A stretch of DNA of 64,000 nucleotides from Hirsutella rhossiliensis (lineage: Eukaryota > Ascomycota > Sordariomycetes > Hypocreales > Ophiocordycipitaceae). The first letter of the stretch is position 1; each line of letters begins with the position of its first letter. Position numbers and translations under genes: made by a program. The notes below the pieces were generated by a model, which was given only the letters and a program-made list of their open reading frames with translations, was not told where the DNA came from and searched no databases. This document shows, piece after piece, positions 32,952 to 45,135 of the stretch. The DNA lies in the NCBI RefSeq assembly GCF_020360975.1, contig NW_025408671.1, positions 1,736,001 through 1,800,000 of the forward strand, given 5' to 3'.

Positions 32952-33718
32952 CGGCCACGACGAATTGGGCAGGGAAGGCATCCACTCGTCCGGCGGAGAG
33001 AATACAGTCCCGGCAGTCAGACACACGCTCACGGCCGGGCCGTGATGAGAAGCAGCAACGGCACGTCTCAGCCTGGCGCTCACGTGTCGTAGCCGGCTTG
33101 GTCTATGTTGGAGGGCAGCAGTGCGAAAATGGAAGGGCCCGTCGCGCCCTCGTCGGCGGAACGCGCGCCGGCTCGAGGCCCGAGGAATCACGCGGGTTAT
33201 GGATTATGAGGTCTCAAGTATTAATGAGAAATGTAATTGAACGGGGGGTGTCCTGGTGTGTGTGTGTGCGTCCGCGGCTTGTTTGGGGGCTCCGCATTCC
33301 CGCGCGCGGCCACGTTGTCGGCGTGCCTGTTGGGCCGTGGCTTGCAGGGGAACGGGCAGCGTGTCGTGCCAGTCGGGCGAGACGAGGAACGTGGTGCCGC
33401 GTGTTGTGTATTTCGAGACAGAAAGGCGCTGCATTTATATGCTGGATCAACTGGTGAGCTAATTAGAGCTCCTCCCCCAGGCCAACTAGCGCGCGGCGTC
33501 TCCACCCGTAGGGCTGAGGGGGCAAGCCCACCTGTGACGCCATTTTTTATCAGGGAACCCCACCTATAAAGCCCACGTACATTGAGTCACTGACAGCCGC
33601 GTTGCCGCGCAAGGCAACCACCACCACCACCGACTTTTCCTCTCCCCAACAAACCTCATCGCACATCTCCACGCCTCGCCTTGCACGCCCACCCGCAATC
33701 CGCAGCAGAGCCCCAGCC
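32952..33718. other. Intergenic / PI31 upstream region
   Basis: About 770 bp between two co-directional genes. It includes the 3' UTR of the secreted protein and the PI31 promoter; a CCACC repeat lies in the leader near 33620. No gene seen. Confidence 0.5.
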
Positions 33719-34940
33719 ATGGCGGCCCCGCCCCTCAGCACGTCGGCCGTGCTCGAGCGCATGGCCTCGGCCCTCCCCGCCCACGCCGTGGGCGACGACT
33801 CGTCCGACCTGGCCAGCTCCTACGAGGCCGTGGCCCTGCTCATCCACGCCTACCTCGCCGCCCTCGACTTTGTCCTCTACGGCCTCGACGAGGACAAGCC
33901 CCTGTCCGCCGACGACCGCGCCCGCGCCCCCCGCCTGCCCCCGCAGTGGAACGCCCGCTTCGGCGCCCTCGGCTTCGTCTACTCGCACAAGCAGTCGTCG
34001 ATGCGCTTCGTCTTCCGCGTCGACCGCATGGGCGGCAAGGTCGAGGTCCGCGGCCTCGCCGTCGGCGACGACCGTATTCACCGCTTCGAGCGCAACGTCC
34101 GCGACGTCGTCCGCGCTGACGCCTTGCCCGTGCGCATCGCCCTGACGGATCACGGAAGCGAGGACCGCGCCGGCTTGGTGGATAAGCTGCGCGGCGCCTT
34201 TGTCTCGGAGCAGGCTATTGCCGGTATGTCCTGGCTTGCCTGCCACCCGTTCTTGGAAACGCCCCGTCATCTAAAACTTTCTGCCCACAGACGTCCTGCA
34301 CGACCTCAAGGTCCACATCGTCCAGAAGCTCATCCCCAAGCTCCAAAAGGAGGGCTACGTCGAGGTCGACGACGAGGCCGAAGCAACCGCCCGCTCCGAA
34401 CGCCGCGCCCAGGAAGCTCGAGACCCCCGCCGCCCCTTCCGCGGCGACCCCGAGCCCAACGCTCCCTATCCGCACCCGGGCCTCCTGCCCGACCTGGCCC
34501 GGCCCCGGCCCGGCTCCCCCGTCGGCGACTTTCCGCCCCCGGGCTTCGAGGACGAGCACGAGATAAACCACCCGCCCCGCGGCGGCGGCGGCATCGTCCT
34601 TCCCGACGGCCGCTCGCCTTTCAACATCGGCCACGACGACCTCAACCCGCCCGGCCTGGGCCCCCACGACCCCCTCAGGGGTTCCTTCACCGGCGGCGGC
34701 GCCCGTCTCCCCCGCCCCGGCGGCCCTGCAGGGATGCATCCCACATTTGACGATCCCCTCTTCGGCGGCCAGGGCGGCGACGGCTTCGGCGACGGCGGCG
34801 GATTCGACCCGCAAGCACCGCCGGGAGCGCGCTGGGACCCCATTGGGCCCGGTGGGGGTCCGCGCTTTGGCGGCCCGGGCAGCGGCCGGTTTGGAGGCGG
34901 AGGTGGCGGCTTCGGCGGCGGCGGGGGACACATCATCTAG
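33719..34940 (+). CDS. PI31-type proteasome regulator
   Basis: Exons 33719..34223 and 34291..34940 (67-nt intron, donor GTATGT, acceptor CACAG), 384 residues. The N-terminal FP domain (residues about 5-165) shows DLASSYEAVALLIHAYLAAL, LPPQWNARFGALGFVYSHKQ, and then VLHDLKVHIVQKLIPKLQK after the join. The C-terminal half is Pro/Gly-rich (DPLRGSFTGGG, FDDPLFGGQGG, long Gly runs), as in human PSMF1 and yeast Fub1. Family role: binds the 20S proteasome core and modulates its activity or assembly. The last residues are HII, so the HbYX-type end often quoted for this family is not evident. It is convergent with the importin gene. Codon use is extremely GC-rich in this gene. Confidence 0.88.
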
Positions 34941-35393
34941 TCGAGGCCATGGGCTTCGTGCATGGCTTGTGTGGTGTGTTTGGGGAGGCCCAGCAGGCTG
35001 TGGAGGAAGGGAAAAAGTGTGTACATGCGTAACGACGAGAGAATGAATGATTATGATATTCAATCGAATGACGGTGACCTCAAACTTGCCTGACTTCCAA
35101 GTTACAACATGAGTGACATTCAAGAGCCATTATCTGTCTTTGTTCTTGCGTAGAAATCTTCATCTTCTCTAGATACATGAATTGGGAACAGCAGGGGAAC
35201 GATTCGGCATACGGCACCCCTCTTCAACGCAACCGGCACCTCGGGAATCTCCGTCGTCCACCCTCGGCCCTGGCACCGCCTCGGGCCATGCATATATGCA
35301 CCGTCTCCGCCGAGCAGAACAACAAGCCCCGCCCGTTAAGGCCCCCAGCCCCCTGCATGCGCCGTGCGGCAAGGGGCAAAGCCCGGGGTCAGC
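34941..35393. other. Convergent 3' region PI31 / KAP114
   Basis: About 450 bp between convergent stops; no gene seen. Confidence 0.6.
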
Positions 35394-38300
35394 CTACTGC
35401 CGCCCCGCCGCATTGGCAAGCTCGTTGAGCTTGGCCTTTTCGTCCTCGGTGAGCATGTTGTACCACTCCTGAAAGTTGGCCACGTTCTCCCGACCGCAGC
35501 GGATGAAGAAGTCGGTCAGGTATGCCTGCGTCTCGTCGTCGCGCTGTCGCTGCCCGCCCGCCTCGGCAAACGACATGAGCTCGGCCTTTGTCGCCCCGAG
35601 GCTGAGGTCCAGAGTGTCGTTGTCGTCTTCCCAGCCGTCGTCGTCGTCGTCCGACTCGAGCTCCGCGTTGGCAGCCACGGCAGCAGAGGCAGCATTGGCC
35701 GCAGCCCGCGCCCCGGACGCCGAAAGAAGCTCCTCAATAAGGACCTTGACGATCTTGAGCGTCGCGGGAATAATGGTATACTGGTCGGGATCTGCATCAC
35801 AGTTAGTATCCTCTTCCAACATGCCAGTCCCCAGCATGTGGTGCAACTGTCGGCAAAGGTCGGGAAACGTACTCTGCTTCGCGCGGGAGCGCGTCTTGAT
35901 CCGCCCGTCATCGGCGTTGATGATCAAGTCACCTTTGACTGTGATTTGGGCAAGACGAGGGTCGTTGAGGGAGTAGAGTTTCGACAGGGCGATGACACTA
36001 ATCGTCCTCGTCAACATGCTTCAACACGGAGCGAAAGACGCAGACAAAACACAAGAAACAGCCCAGGGAGCTTGGGAGGGGTTAACATACTTTTGTCGAA
36101 TCTCGTCATAGCCTGCGAAGCTGACCGAGTTCTCAAGCCACTTGGCAATGACGATTTGGAGACCGTTCTGACCATTAATCTGAAGCTGGCTGAGGAACTC
36201 CACCACGTCTTGGGCGCCTGCAAGAGATAGCCGCGCAAACACCAGGATGAGCGATTGGATAAAGGCCGCGGCCTGGGCCGTGTCGACTCGGGTGGCCACA
36301 GCCTGCAGCAGCTGAGGCAGATAAGGGCCCAGGCGCTCCTGGCCCGCCTTCTCAACGAGCTCGGCGGCGAGCCCACCCACCTCGGACGCAGAGTTGTCCT
36401 CGATTTCCGGCTTCAGCAGGCGGTCGATGATGCGCAGGCAGACCTCCAAGCCGGACACCCCGTTGGCGTCCTGCCAGCCAAAGACTTGCTGGTGGTCGTG
36501 CATGAGGATCCACTTGACCGTCTCGGAGCCCGGCCGGAGGACTTCGCCTTCGTTGGACTCCATCAACAGGCGGTTCAGCTTGGGAAACGTGGCGGCCACG
36601 AAGCCCTCCGGCAGGGGCTCGGAGCCGTGCTCGGCCAGAACGGCCAGCAGCTCCGTCGCAACCGTGACGAGCGGGTTGTCGTCTGTCAAGTTGGCCACGT
36701 CAAAGGCGCCCGTTAGGGTCGGCAGCGTCTTTGCGCAAAGCACGCCAAACGAGGGGCCGTGGGCCAGGGCCTTGACAACCTCCTCGAATGCTTCCGAGAC
36801 GAGCATGGTGACTTGAAAGTTGCTGGCTCCCAGCTTGGCCAGCAGGAAGAGCATATCGATGGGCTGGACTTCGCTGGAGAGAGCGATCCTGGTGTCCATG
36901 ATGATGGCGGCTCGTAAGGCCTCGGCCAGGGTCACGAGCAGCTCGTCGGCCTCCTCCATGTCGGCGGGGTCCTTGCTGCTCATGTAGGTGTTGATGGCCA
37001 TGATGATGGGTGTCTGCTTATCGAGGCCCACTCTCTCGGCGCTGACCAAGCCCTCGACGGCGTTGACGCAGGCGACCTGGACCACCTCTGACTCCTCGGC
37101 CGTAATGGCCTTGATCATGTGATCGAGCAGCGGCGCCGCAGGACTCGCAGGGTTCGGCTGCACCGAGGGCAATGGGAAACACTGGCCGAGCTTGCCAGCC
37201 ACCAAGTACCCGCGCGCTCGCAGCAGTGGCTCCTCGGCCCGCGAAATGGCGTAGTCGACCAGCTTGTAATATTCGACGGCAACGGCCTCGGGTATCTGCT
37301 TGCCGAGATCGTGGAAGTCGCCCAGCAGCATGACGAAGAGATACAGAGCTGCCTCCTGACTTCGCCAGGACGTGACGTTGCTGGGGAAGAGGGCTCTGGT
37401 GTAGCCAAACAGGCCGTCAATGGCCTTTTGATCAAACCACTCGCCCATCTTGATGAGAAGATCGCCGGCCGCCGTGCGCGCGGTATAGTTTGCCGTCACC
37501 GAAGTCTCTTCCGCCAGGTAGAGAGAGCAGTCAATGTCCCACAGCTCTTCTTCTTCCTGGGTGACACGAGCGTAGCTGACGAGCATGGTCATGATCTGGG
37601 CCATCCATGGCACATCGTGGGCCGAGGGGTGGGCTTGCAGCTGCGAGTCGAGCTCGGCCTTGACGCGGGGCGCGCGGAAGCACTGGTTCAAAAAGTCGAG
37701 CTCCTCGAGGACGAGAAAGTCGAGGGTGTAGGGCAGGCTGTCCGAGTCTTCGAGCCGGCCTTGGGCGTTGGACTGGATGTAGAGCCGGTCGTGGGGCTCC
37801 TGCATGCTTGTGAGCTCGTCCCACACCGCACTGAAAAAGGTGGTGCTGTGCGGGGACAACAAGTTGGCGAAACCGCGCCTGAGGCGGATCAGAGTCTTGA
37901 CGACTTGCAGCTTGAGCGCAATGAGGCTATTCCAGACATCGGGTTGGCCCAGGCTCAGATCTGCGGCGGGCAGACGCTCCCGGAGAACGCCGATGAAGAA
38001 GGGGATCCAGGCGGGAGAGGAAGAGGCGGCGTCACCCTCGAGCAAGTGCTTGGCAAAGGCCTCGATCTCTTGAGAGTGGCTCTCCTTGACCATGTTCATG
38101 AGGTCGAGGCATCCGCGGAAGACGGAGACGGCCAGGGCTCGAAGCATGGGCTTTCGATCCGTGTTGAGGGCGACCTGAGTGAGTGCGCCGGCGATGTCCC
38201 CGGCCATGGAGAAGAACTGGTCCTCGCTCAGGCTTTCGTCGACAAGGTCGCCCAGGACCTTGAGAGCTCCATGGAGCTGGGTATCAGTGCCCGATGGGGC

Positions 38301-38765
38301 GAGGGCGAGGACGGTGGGGAGGAGGTTCGGCCACTGGTCGGGGAAGTCGTGGATGGCGATTTTGCCCACGGCATAGCTGAAGGGAGTCGTGTTAGCTCCA
38401 CGTCCTTCGGCTGAGCGAGAGGCGGCTCACCTGGCGGCAATCTTGACCTTGCGGTCCTCTTCGTGGCCGAGGGCCAGGTCGAGCAGCGATTGCTTGAGCA
38501 GTATTCTCGCCTCGTCCGAGATGGGGATGGAGGGCTCGTGGCCGGGGTCGTCGTTGGCCCAGTTTTGCTCGATAAAGAGGCGCAAGGTGGACAGGGCCGA
38601 CTGGCGGACGGCCGTGGCGACCGAGGCATGCGAGGCAATGTTTGCCAGGGAGACGGGGAAAGCAGGATTCGAGCGAGCGCGCTTAAGCTCGATCTCGGCC
38701 TGCTGTCGGGGGCCCTGGTCAGGCAGCTGCGTGTTGGCGAGGAGCTGCACGAGCTGGTCCTCCAT
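35394..38765 (-). CDS. KAP114: Importin-9/Kap114-type karyopherin beta
   Basis: Exons (minus) 38765..38431, 38376..36091, 35997..35873 and 35791..35394, 1,047 residues; introns of 54, 93 and 81 nt (donors GTGAGC, GTATGT, GTACGT). The N-terminus (EDQLVQLLANTQLPDQGPRQ; SNPAFPVSLANIASH) is the importin-beta Ran-binding start. HEAT repeats follow (SYAVGKIAIHDFPDQWPNLL). Conserved C-terminal motifs recovered by splicing are DEIRQN|VIALSKLYSLND and RSRAKQ|NPDQYTIIPATLKIVK, then an acidic loop (ESDDDDDGWEDDND) and a final helix pair. The acidic loop and these motifs are characteristic of importin-9/Kap114, which imports histones H2A-H2B, TBP and others into the nucleus. The start context is TCCATGG on the coding antisense; no alternative ATG is better. 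Confidence 0.9.
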
Positions 38766-39155
38766 GGTGTTTTGCGCCCTTGCCCCCCGGGCGCGCGACG
38801 GTATCGGGGAGGATGGGGGTTGAATGACGCAGACGTGAGATGGCACGATGAGACGCAGATTCTTGGGACGTCGCGTCAGACGGGCCTCGACCAGGCGACG
38901 GTGGCTTGTTGGGTGGTGGTGATGATTTTCGTCCGTCGGGCTTCCCTGCAGCTTGTCGCCCCTTAGTGGAGGTTTGGTGGTGCAAGTCGGCGAGAGGGGG
39001 GAGGGCGGGCGGCTAGCGCGGGGCAGCAGCGCCCTAGCAGGGGCTGCGCACAGTGCTAGCGGACGCCGAAGCAGGTACCGGGTACATATGCAGGGCGGGA
39101 GGGAGTACGTACATAATGCGATGAAGCTGCGCATGTCTTCAACAACAAGCATCAA
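38766..39155. promoter_or_regulatory. KAP114 upstream region
   Basis: 390 bp between the importin start (minus) and the tRNA (plus). No TATA box recognised and no coding gene seen. Confidence 0.5.
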
Positions 39156-39250
39156 GCCCCGGTAGCTCAACGGTAGAGCAGTTCAACTGCAAAGTTGTAG
39201 AAACGGCAAGTGCCTTGGAAAGGTCGCCAGTTCAACTCTGGCCTGGGGCA
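39156..39250 (+). tRNA. tRNA-Cys (GCA) with a ~21-nt intron
   Basis: Acceptor stem GCCCCGG pairs with CTGGGGC (39243-39249), discriminator A at 39250. D stem GCTC/GAGC with a 7-nt loop (AACGGTA, containing the internal box A). The T arm GCCAG-TTCAACT-CTGGC is a perfect 5-bp stem with box B. The anticodon stem TTCAA pairs with TTGGA if a 21-nt intron just 3' of the anticodon loop position 37 (about 39193-39213) is removed, giving the loop C-T-GCA-A-C and anticodon GCA (Cys). Mature length is 74 nt. The intron boundaries are approximate; the amino-acid identity rests on this fold. Confidence 0.85.
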
Positions 39251-39254
39251 ATTC

Positions 39255-39261
39255 TTTTTTT
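39255..39261 (+). terminator. RNA polymerase III terminator
   Basis: A run of seven T begins 5 nt after the tRNA 3' end, a standard Pol III stop. Confidence 0.85.
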
Positions 39262-39677
39262 GCTGTTCAAGCTGCTCGTTGTTCATCTCTTTGACTGGGC
39301 AACCGGTTGCCTGCAGTGGTGTTGTCCAATCAGGGGGCGCGGCATTGGCGGTACCTGGCTCTACTAGTGCAAACTCCACCACAGTTCAAGTACCGGCAGC
39401 CTCTCCAATTGAGTCCGCTCAGTTTAGCGCGTATTCACGTACTGTGTTGATTTCTCTGCCTTGTTCATTTCGATTGTAAAACTTGTTATATATATTCCCA
39501 ACGTCTCACCGGCCATGCCACTGCTCGGCGCAACCCCGATCCAACAGCTTTCTAGCGGCGGCTTGGTCTTTTGTCGTCACCGGGGGCGTCCTGGGATCCG
39601 CTCCGTGGATTCCACTCGCATCGTTCGGCCGCTCAAGCTGCCTCTGCCGACGGTGACTCTTTTGCGCTCAACATCGC
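39262..39677. other. Downstream of tRNA-Cys and of the permease
   Basis: About 415 bp; the right part should be the permease 3' UTR. No gene seen. Confidence 0.5.
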
Positions 39678-41532
39678 TCAACTTCGCTCATCAACTCTCT
39701 TTGCGCCCCCCTCGTCCTTGCTGCTCGCATCTCTCTCCTCGTCATACTGGTCGCTGTACGCCACGTACACATCGTCCATGTCGTCGCCCACCTCCATCCA
39801 ACGCTTGCTCGTCGCCGGGATGGGAGACAACCGGCACAGGCCCCAGTACATGGCCGACGACACGATGAAGCCGCAGAAAAAGTTGAGGTTGTACAGGTAG
39901 GTGGCGCCCTTGGGCACGTCGCGGCCCACGGCCCCGGCGAAGCCCACCACGTTGACTAGGATGCCGGCGACGTACGCGGCGTAGGCTCGCCAGTGGACGC
40001 CCCAGGTGTAAAAGTAGGGGCCCGTCGGCCGCGCATCGTACAGCTCCTTGACGTCGAGGAAGCCCTTGCGCACCAGGTAGTAGTCGGTCACCATGACGCC
40101 GGCAATGGAGCTGAGGAAGACGCTGTAGGCCGACAGGTACGTGGTGAAGCTGCTGGCGCTCGTCAGCAGGTTGTACGGGCACATGGCCAGCCCGACGGCC
40201 GCGCAAATGTATCCGCCGCGGCGGATGTTGATGTAGCGCGGCAGCAGCGCCGTCAGGTCGGAGCCGGCCGAGACCGAGTTGGCGGCAATGTTGGTCCCGA
40301 GCTGGGCCAGCGCAAAGGCCAGCGCAATGACAAAGACGCCGAAGCGCTGCGCCGACCCGCCGTCGTCGATGAACCTGCCGAGGAGTTTGAGCGGGTCCCA
40401 GACGGGCTCCTTGTAGATGACGGTCGACGACGACGAGACAACGATGCCGATGAAGGAGGTGACGGCAAAGCCGAGGGGAATGGCAAACAGCTGCGACCAC
40501 TGGGCGTCCCTTGGCTTGCGGGCGAAGCGCGAAAAGTCGCAGTCGTTGATGATGAGGGTGGCAAAGTTGGCAATGGACGACATGACGCCCTTGACCAGCT
40601 CCCACGCGAGGTCGCCGCCGCGGAGCGAACTCGACTGGCCGACGACGGGGCCGATGCCGCCGGCGCGGACGACGGCCCAGATGAGGAAGGCGACGGCGGC
40701 GGGGGGGATAAAGTAGGCCTTGACGGTGAAGAGATGGCGGATCTTGTGGACGGGGAACCAGATGGCCGGCAGGGAGCAGAGCCAGAAGATGAAGAAGGAG
40801 ACGTAGTCGGGGGTGCTGGTGGCGTCGGTGTTGAAGGGCCCGGGCATGCGCGTGCGATCCCACGACGTCCAAATGGAGCGGATCATGAGGTAGACGCAGT
40901 GGCCGCCGATGTAGGCCTGGACGCCGTACCAGACGCAAGCTGAAGAGGCACCGCATCGTCAGCCGGCCGGACCGGCATCGGGCAAGGACAGCCATGGGAA
41001 GGGCAGCCACGGGAAGGACGGCCACGGGACGGCTGGACGAGGCATCACTCACCCATGACGGCGCGGTTAAAGACGGGCCACAGGCTGCCCCAGACGCCAA
41101 ACGAGGCGCGGCCGACGACGGGGAAGCCAATGTGGTAGACGGCCCCGATGCGGCCCGTCAGGACAATGAAGCAGGCGGCAACGGCGTATCCGATCCAGAC
41201 GCACAGCCAGGCCTGCCACCACGACAGGCCGCCGACAATCATGGACGACGAGATCATCCAGGTGTTGATGTTGAACGAGTCGGCGATCCAGAAGCCGACA
41301 AAGTTCCAGGAGCCCCATTGGCGGCGCTCGCGCTCGACGGGCTTGAGGTCATGGTTTGTGAGCTGGGGTGTGTTAGCCGATGGATGCGGTTCTGCGTAGA
41401 TCCGAGGCCGCGTCTGCCAACGGGCCACGGCGGGGAGGAGGAACGCACCATGAGCTGGGCGGCGGTGAGGCCGGGCTCCGACTCGACGGCCAGCCTGTCG
41501 GCCCAGCGACCGAAGCGTGACCGGGCTGCCAT
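39678..41532 (-). CDS. NCS1-family nucleobase (uracil/allantoin-type) permease
   Basis: Exons (minus) 41532..41449, 41362..41053 and 40939..39678; introns of 86 nt (donor GTGCGT) and 113 nt (donor GTGAGT); 551 residues. About 12 hydrophobic membrane segments. NCS1 signatures are clear: [112 protein letters not shown]. Family role: proton-coupled uptake of uracil, uridine, allantoin or thiamine-like substrates at the plasma membrane; motifs resemble Fur-type uracil/allantoin carriers, but the substrate cannot be set from sequence alone. The first exon is short and cytosolic. No pathway genes are next to it. Confidence 0.88.
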
Positions 41533-42958
41533 GCTGTGCCGGTGTCTGTTGCCTTTGCCTGTCCGGATGCAACGACTCTGCAGGTGACGGAGTTTGAGGG
41601 ATGGATGCACGATTCTGGTTCAGCTTCGAGGCTTGCAGATGAATGAACCGCGGCGAGCCTGGACAGCCAATCGACATGTGGCTGTCAGCGTTGCGCTGTT
41701 CAGTCAAAGACATGTTTCGTACACGCCCGCTCGAGGCCTCGGGATACCCTTGTACGGAGTACTCCGTCGCCTTTATGGAGATAGATGGAGAGAGAGAGAG
41801 ATAATTAGATAGGCCCCGACTGTATCTGTCTGCCCGCAATCGCCCGACGGCGCAATCGGCCGGCCGTGTTCCAGGTCCCTGAGATTGCCACAAGAGGCTT
41901 AGGCGGCGCCGTGATATCTGCGCCGCGCAGGAGTGGGTGGGGGATCTCGAGTATAGCTGGGCGTGGATCGGCGCGGCGCTATCGGGGGCCCCCACGATGG
42001 AGAAGCGCAGATAGCGGCAGGACAGGGGTGTGTCATGGCGTCCTGGGGGACTCTTATCTTTGACGTCGGGGCTGGATGGCGATACTGACGTTTGGTCGTA
42101 CATTAGCTAATCAATAGTGTCTGCATTCTATTCCATGATAGACAGGATGTACTATAATTACTAATTACCGAAAAACACTGGCAATACTGTATGGAAAACC
42201 ACCATTACTTTTGCTACCTTTATTGCGCCTTCTTAAAGTTTTTAGGGGGCTCATATAACGCATTGCAGGAGGTCAACAGATGCGATATCTGGGATGGTGT
42301 TTTCAAAGAAAGTCCAGCTAGTCGAGTCCCTACTATCCGATGATGCAGCAACTCAAGCCCACGATCCCGTCGGCGTTGTAATAGATGATGCCACGCGTTA
42401 GCTTGCCCGGCAGGCATTGAGTGGGTAAAACAAGTTGAGCCTCACGAAGATGAGCTCGGTAAGGAAAGGGAAAATGGCATTGTTTTTGAAAGATAATCGG
42501 ATTACAAGCAACAAATTGGAGTGTGCTTTAGGCGCTCTGCGATATCCTGCTGGACCTCCGGCCAGTAGCCAAGGCCCTGGACGGAGATGGGCAGGGGAAA
42601 CACCGAAAACAAGTTCAATAAGACGAGATTGAACCTCCGCTATCCGATCCGTCTTGGCTAGATCCCGTCGTTCCGTGCTGCTGCAGCGTAATTTGCACGG
42701 CTAACCGGTCACGGCCCAAAGGCACAACATATCAATCTCCATCCCATCCATTCCACATTCTCGAATGTAGTAGAGTCGAGCGGCTTTGAACCCAGGCCAC
42801 ACCAGCCGGTGCCGGCACGTTGATATCCATTAGGAGCTGGCCTATGCACAAGGAACCAACTGCACAAGCAAAGCCTCGTGTGCTCCTCGAGCAAGCGGCG
42901 GAAACACATCACCTCGTCCGTCTTGACCCCGTCATCACTGATAGCACGAATACCCACG
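41533..42958. other. Intergenic, AT-rich in part
   Basis: 1.4 kb between the permease start and the 3' end of the PAN-domain gene. It holds a palindrome ACGGAGTACTCCGT (41754-41767), a GA microsatellite (41788-41801) and an AT-rich segment from about 42090 to 42480. No gene recognised. Confidence 0.5.
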
Positions 42959-45135
42959 TCACCACTTCCTCTCCCGGTTGCCCGAGTCCTGGATGTTCTC
43001 CTCCTTATAGTCGGCCAGCGACCTGGACAGAGGCGTGAGGCTATCACATTCGGCGTTGTGCTTGAGCGTCGGCGCATTGCCGCTCTTGTCGACCCGGGGA
43101 TGCAGGTTGCAGCCGCCGGGGCCCATCCAGTTGCCGCCGTGGCAGTACTCGTCCTCGCCGCAGAGCCTGGCGCACTCGGCCAGGCTCTTGACGCTGGGCA
43201 TGTTCTTGATGGTCTCCTTGGCGCTGTGCCAGCAGTGGCTGCAGCGCAGACGCATCTGCTCGCCGCCCGCCACCAGCAGCTGCCCGTGGTCGTGCTCGCA
43301 GCCGGCCGCGTCGGCCGGCAGCGCGTTCTTGTCCAGCTGGTCGCAGCCCTTCTTGCAGGCGGCACAGGCGCCCGCGCAGCCCAGCGAGTGCGCGCTGACG
43401 AAGGCGTCGGCCGCGATGGACGGCTGGTTGCCGTGGGCGCCGTAGAAGCAGCGCTTGGTCCGGGCCTCGAACTCGACGCTGTGGCACTCGGGCATGGCGC
43501 CGCAGGCCGTCATGCACGCCTCGAACGTCTCGCGCCGGTCGACGCTGAGGACCGTCGTGCCGTGGCGCTTGTTGCACGCCATGAGGAAGTTCTGTTGCGC
43601 GGGTAAGTCATCGACTCTCAGCCGGGACGCGGCGGACTGACCTCTCCCGTCGCAGCAACAAACAGCTGGCCGTTGGCAAACGGACACTCGGTCGAGCACC
43701 GCTTGGACTTGGTCAACTCGGCCGCCTTCGTCGGAGGATACGTGACAAAGGCATGGTGGACTTTCTCGGCAGCCGTCGTCGAGAACTTGCCGTTGCCGTA
43801 CATTCTGCAGTTGTCCGTCGCCGCGGTGCTGTCAAACGACACGCTGTTCAGGGGCAGTCAGTCATCAGTGGACGTCCTGGGTCGGCCGGTCCGTCGACTT
43901 ACCTCTTGCACTGCTTGTTGGCCACGCACTTCTCCAAGCAGTCTTTATGGCTCGACGCCGACCCTTGCTCGACGACGGTCGCGACGCCCGTGTCGGTGCA
44001 GCACTGCAGGTAGAACCAGGTGCCGTCGGAGCCCTCCCAGATCTTGCCGTTATCTGGCCCGCCTTGTTAGCACGTACAACAAGCCGAAGGGCGGGAACAC
44101 AACGTACGATCCGGGCACTGGAGGCTCGTGGTTACAACTGGCTTCTGCTTGGCCTGTGTCTCGCGGACCTGCGGACACGGGGCGGGATACCAGGCCTCTC
44201 CCGCAGACCACGGGATCAACTGGGACGGCAGCTTCTTGAGGGCGCAGATCTTTGAAGTCCGGTCCCAGTCACAGCTGTAGCACTCGGGCTCCTTGGAGCA
44301 GAGGTCTGCGCAGTCCTCCAATGTCGGAGCAGGCTCAGTTTTCCAGTGCGTCACACTGTGTCCCGTGCTGCACCTCAGCTCGTACCGGATACCATTCCTA
44401 CATTCCCCGTGTTAGTCATGTAGGTTTCGAAACACCTTGATATCTAGTCGGCCTTACGTCGTGTATGCCTTCTTCTCGTCTCCCGGGCAGGTGTATGAAG
44501 CCTGATTGCCTGGGTGAACGCCGCCGCCGACAGGGGGATTCAGGGGTTTCTGCGAGCCGTCCCCTGGCTGTTCCTGCGTGGGAGGCTGCTGATCGGTGGG
44601 GGGCTGCTGATCTGTGGGAGGATGCTGATCGGTGGGAGGATGCTGATCGGTGGGAGGCTGCTCTTGGACGTTCTCAACAAAGAACCAGGTTGAGAGGCCC
44701 GCGAGAGGGAAAACATCACCCGTCTTCTTCAGGGCGCATTTTCCCGTCTTCCCAATAAAGGTGCTGTGCAGGCAGTTTGTGTTTGCCGCGCACCGCTCGG
44801 CACATTCTGCCACACTGCCGCAGTCCTTCTCAGGCTCTATAGGCATCCCTCGGATGCCCTCGTCACACTTCAACACATACTTTTTGCCGCTCCTATTTTA
44901 TCGAAATCAGCATATTGTGTTGGTGGTCTTGGTAGCAAAATACGAAGCTTCTAGACCGACGCGAATAGGAAATTCCGTCCAAGATATCATGGCTGGGGAG
45001 AGTCCATGACACGACGTACTTGATGATTGTCTGCCCCTTATCTTCTGGGCAGGTGTACTTGGTCTGTGCGGCTGCCAAACTGACGCCGTCCACCGCAACC
45101 AGCACGGCCAGAAAGGAGGAAATCGTAGCCCTCAT
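42959..45135 (-). CDS. Secreted multi-PAN/Apple-like domain protein
   Basis: Six exons (minus): 45135..45020, 44892..44458, 44397..44108, 44053..43903, 43843..43642, 43591..42959; introns 127, 60, 54, 59 and 50 nt, all GT-AG and phase-consistent; 608 residues. A signal peptide (MRATISSFLAVLVAVDGVSLAAA) leads to five Cys-rich modules of PAN/Apple type: ECAERCAANTNCLHSTF, DCADLCSKEPECYSCDW, DCLEKCVANKQCKSVSF, ACMTACGAMPECHSVEF and ECARLCGEDEYCHGGNW, each followed by a Cys in a (C)ALKK/CRMY/CFYG-like strand. A (PPTDQ[HQ]) repeat links modules 1 and 2. PAN/Apple domains bind proteins or carbohydrates in the extracellular space; the ligand here is unknown. Divergent from the small secreted protein at 45805. 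Confidence 0.8.

Noticed and set aside
31368..33191. Long minus-strand open frame (about 600 codons) opposite the secreted repeat protein
   Set aside because: It is the complement of a repetitive, stop-poor GC-rich gene; its repeats mirror the 75-bp unit and it has no signal peptide or domain.
37119..38414. Plus-strand open frame of about 430 codons inside KAP114
   Set aside because: Antisense shadow of a well supported karyopherin; no recognisable motif.
39156..39250. tRNA-Ala (TGC) reading of the tRNA
   Set aside because: It needs C at position 33 and gives no anticodon stem, and the G3-U70 identity pair is missing; Cys (GCA) with an intron folds well.
39742..41130. Minus-strand frame overlapping the permease in another phase
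   Set aside because: Arg/His/Pro-rich shifted reading of the NCS1 permease; it also crosses the permease intron.
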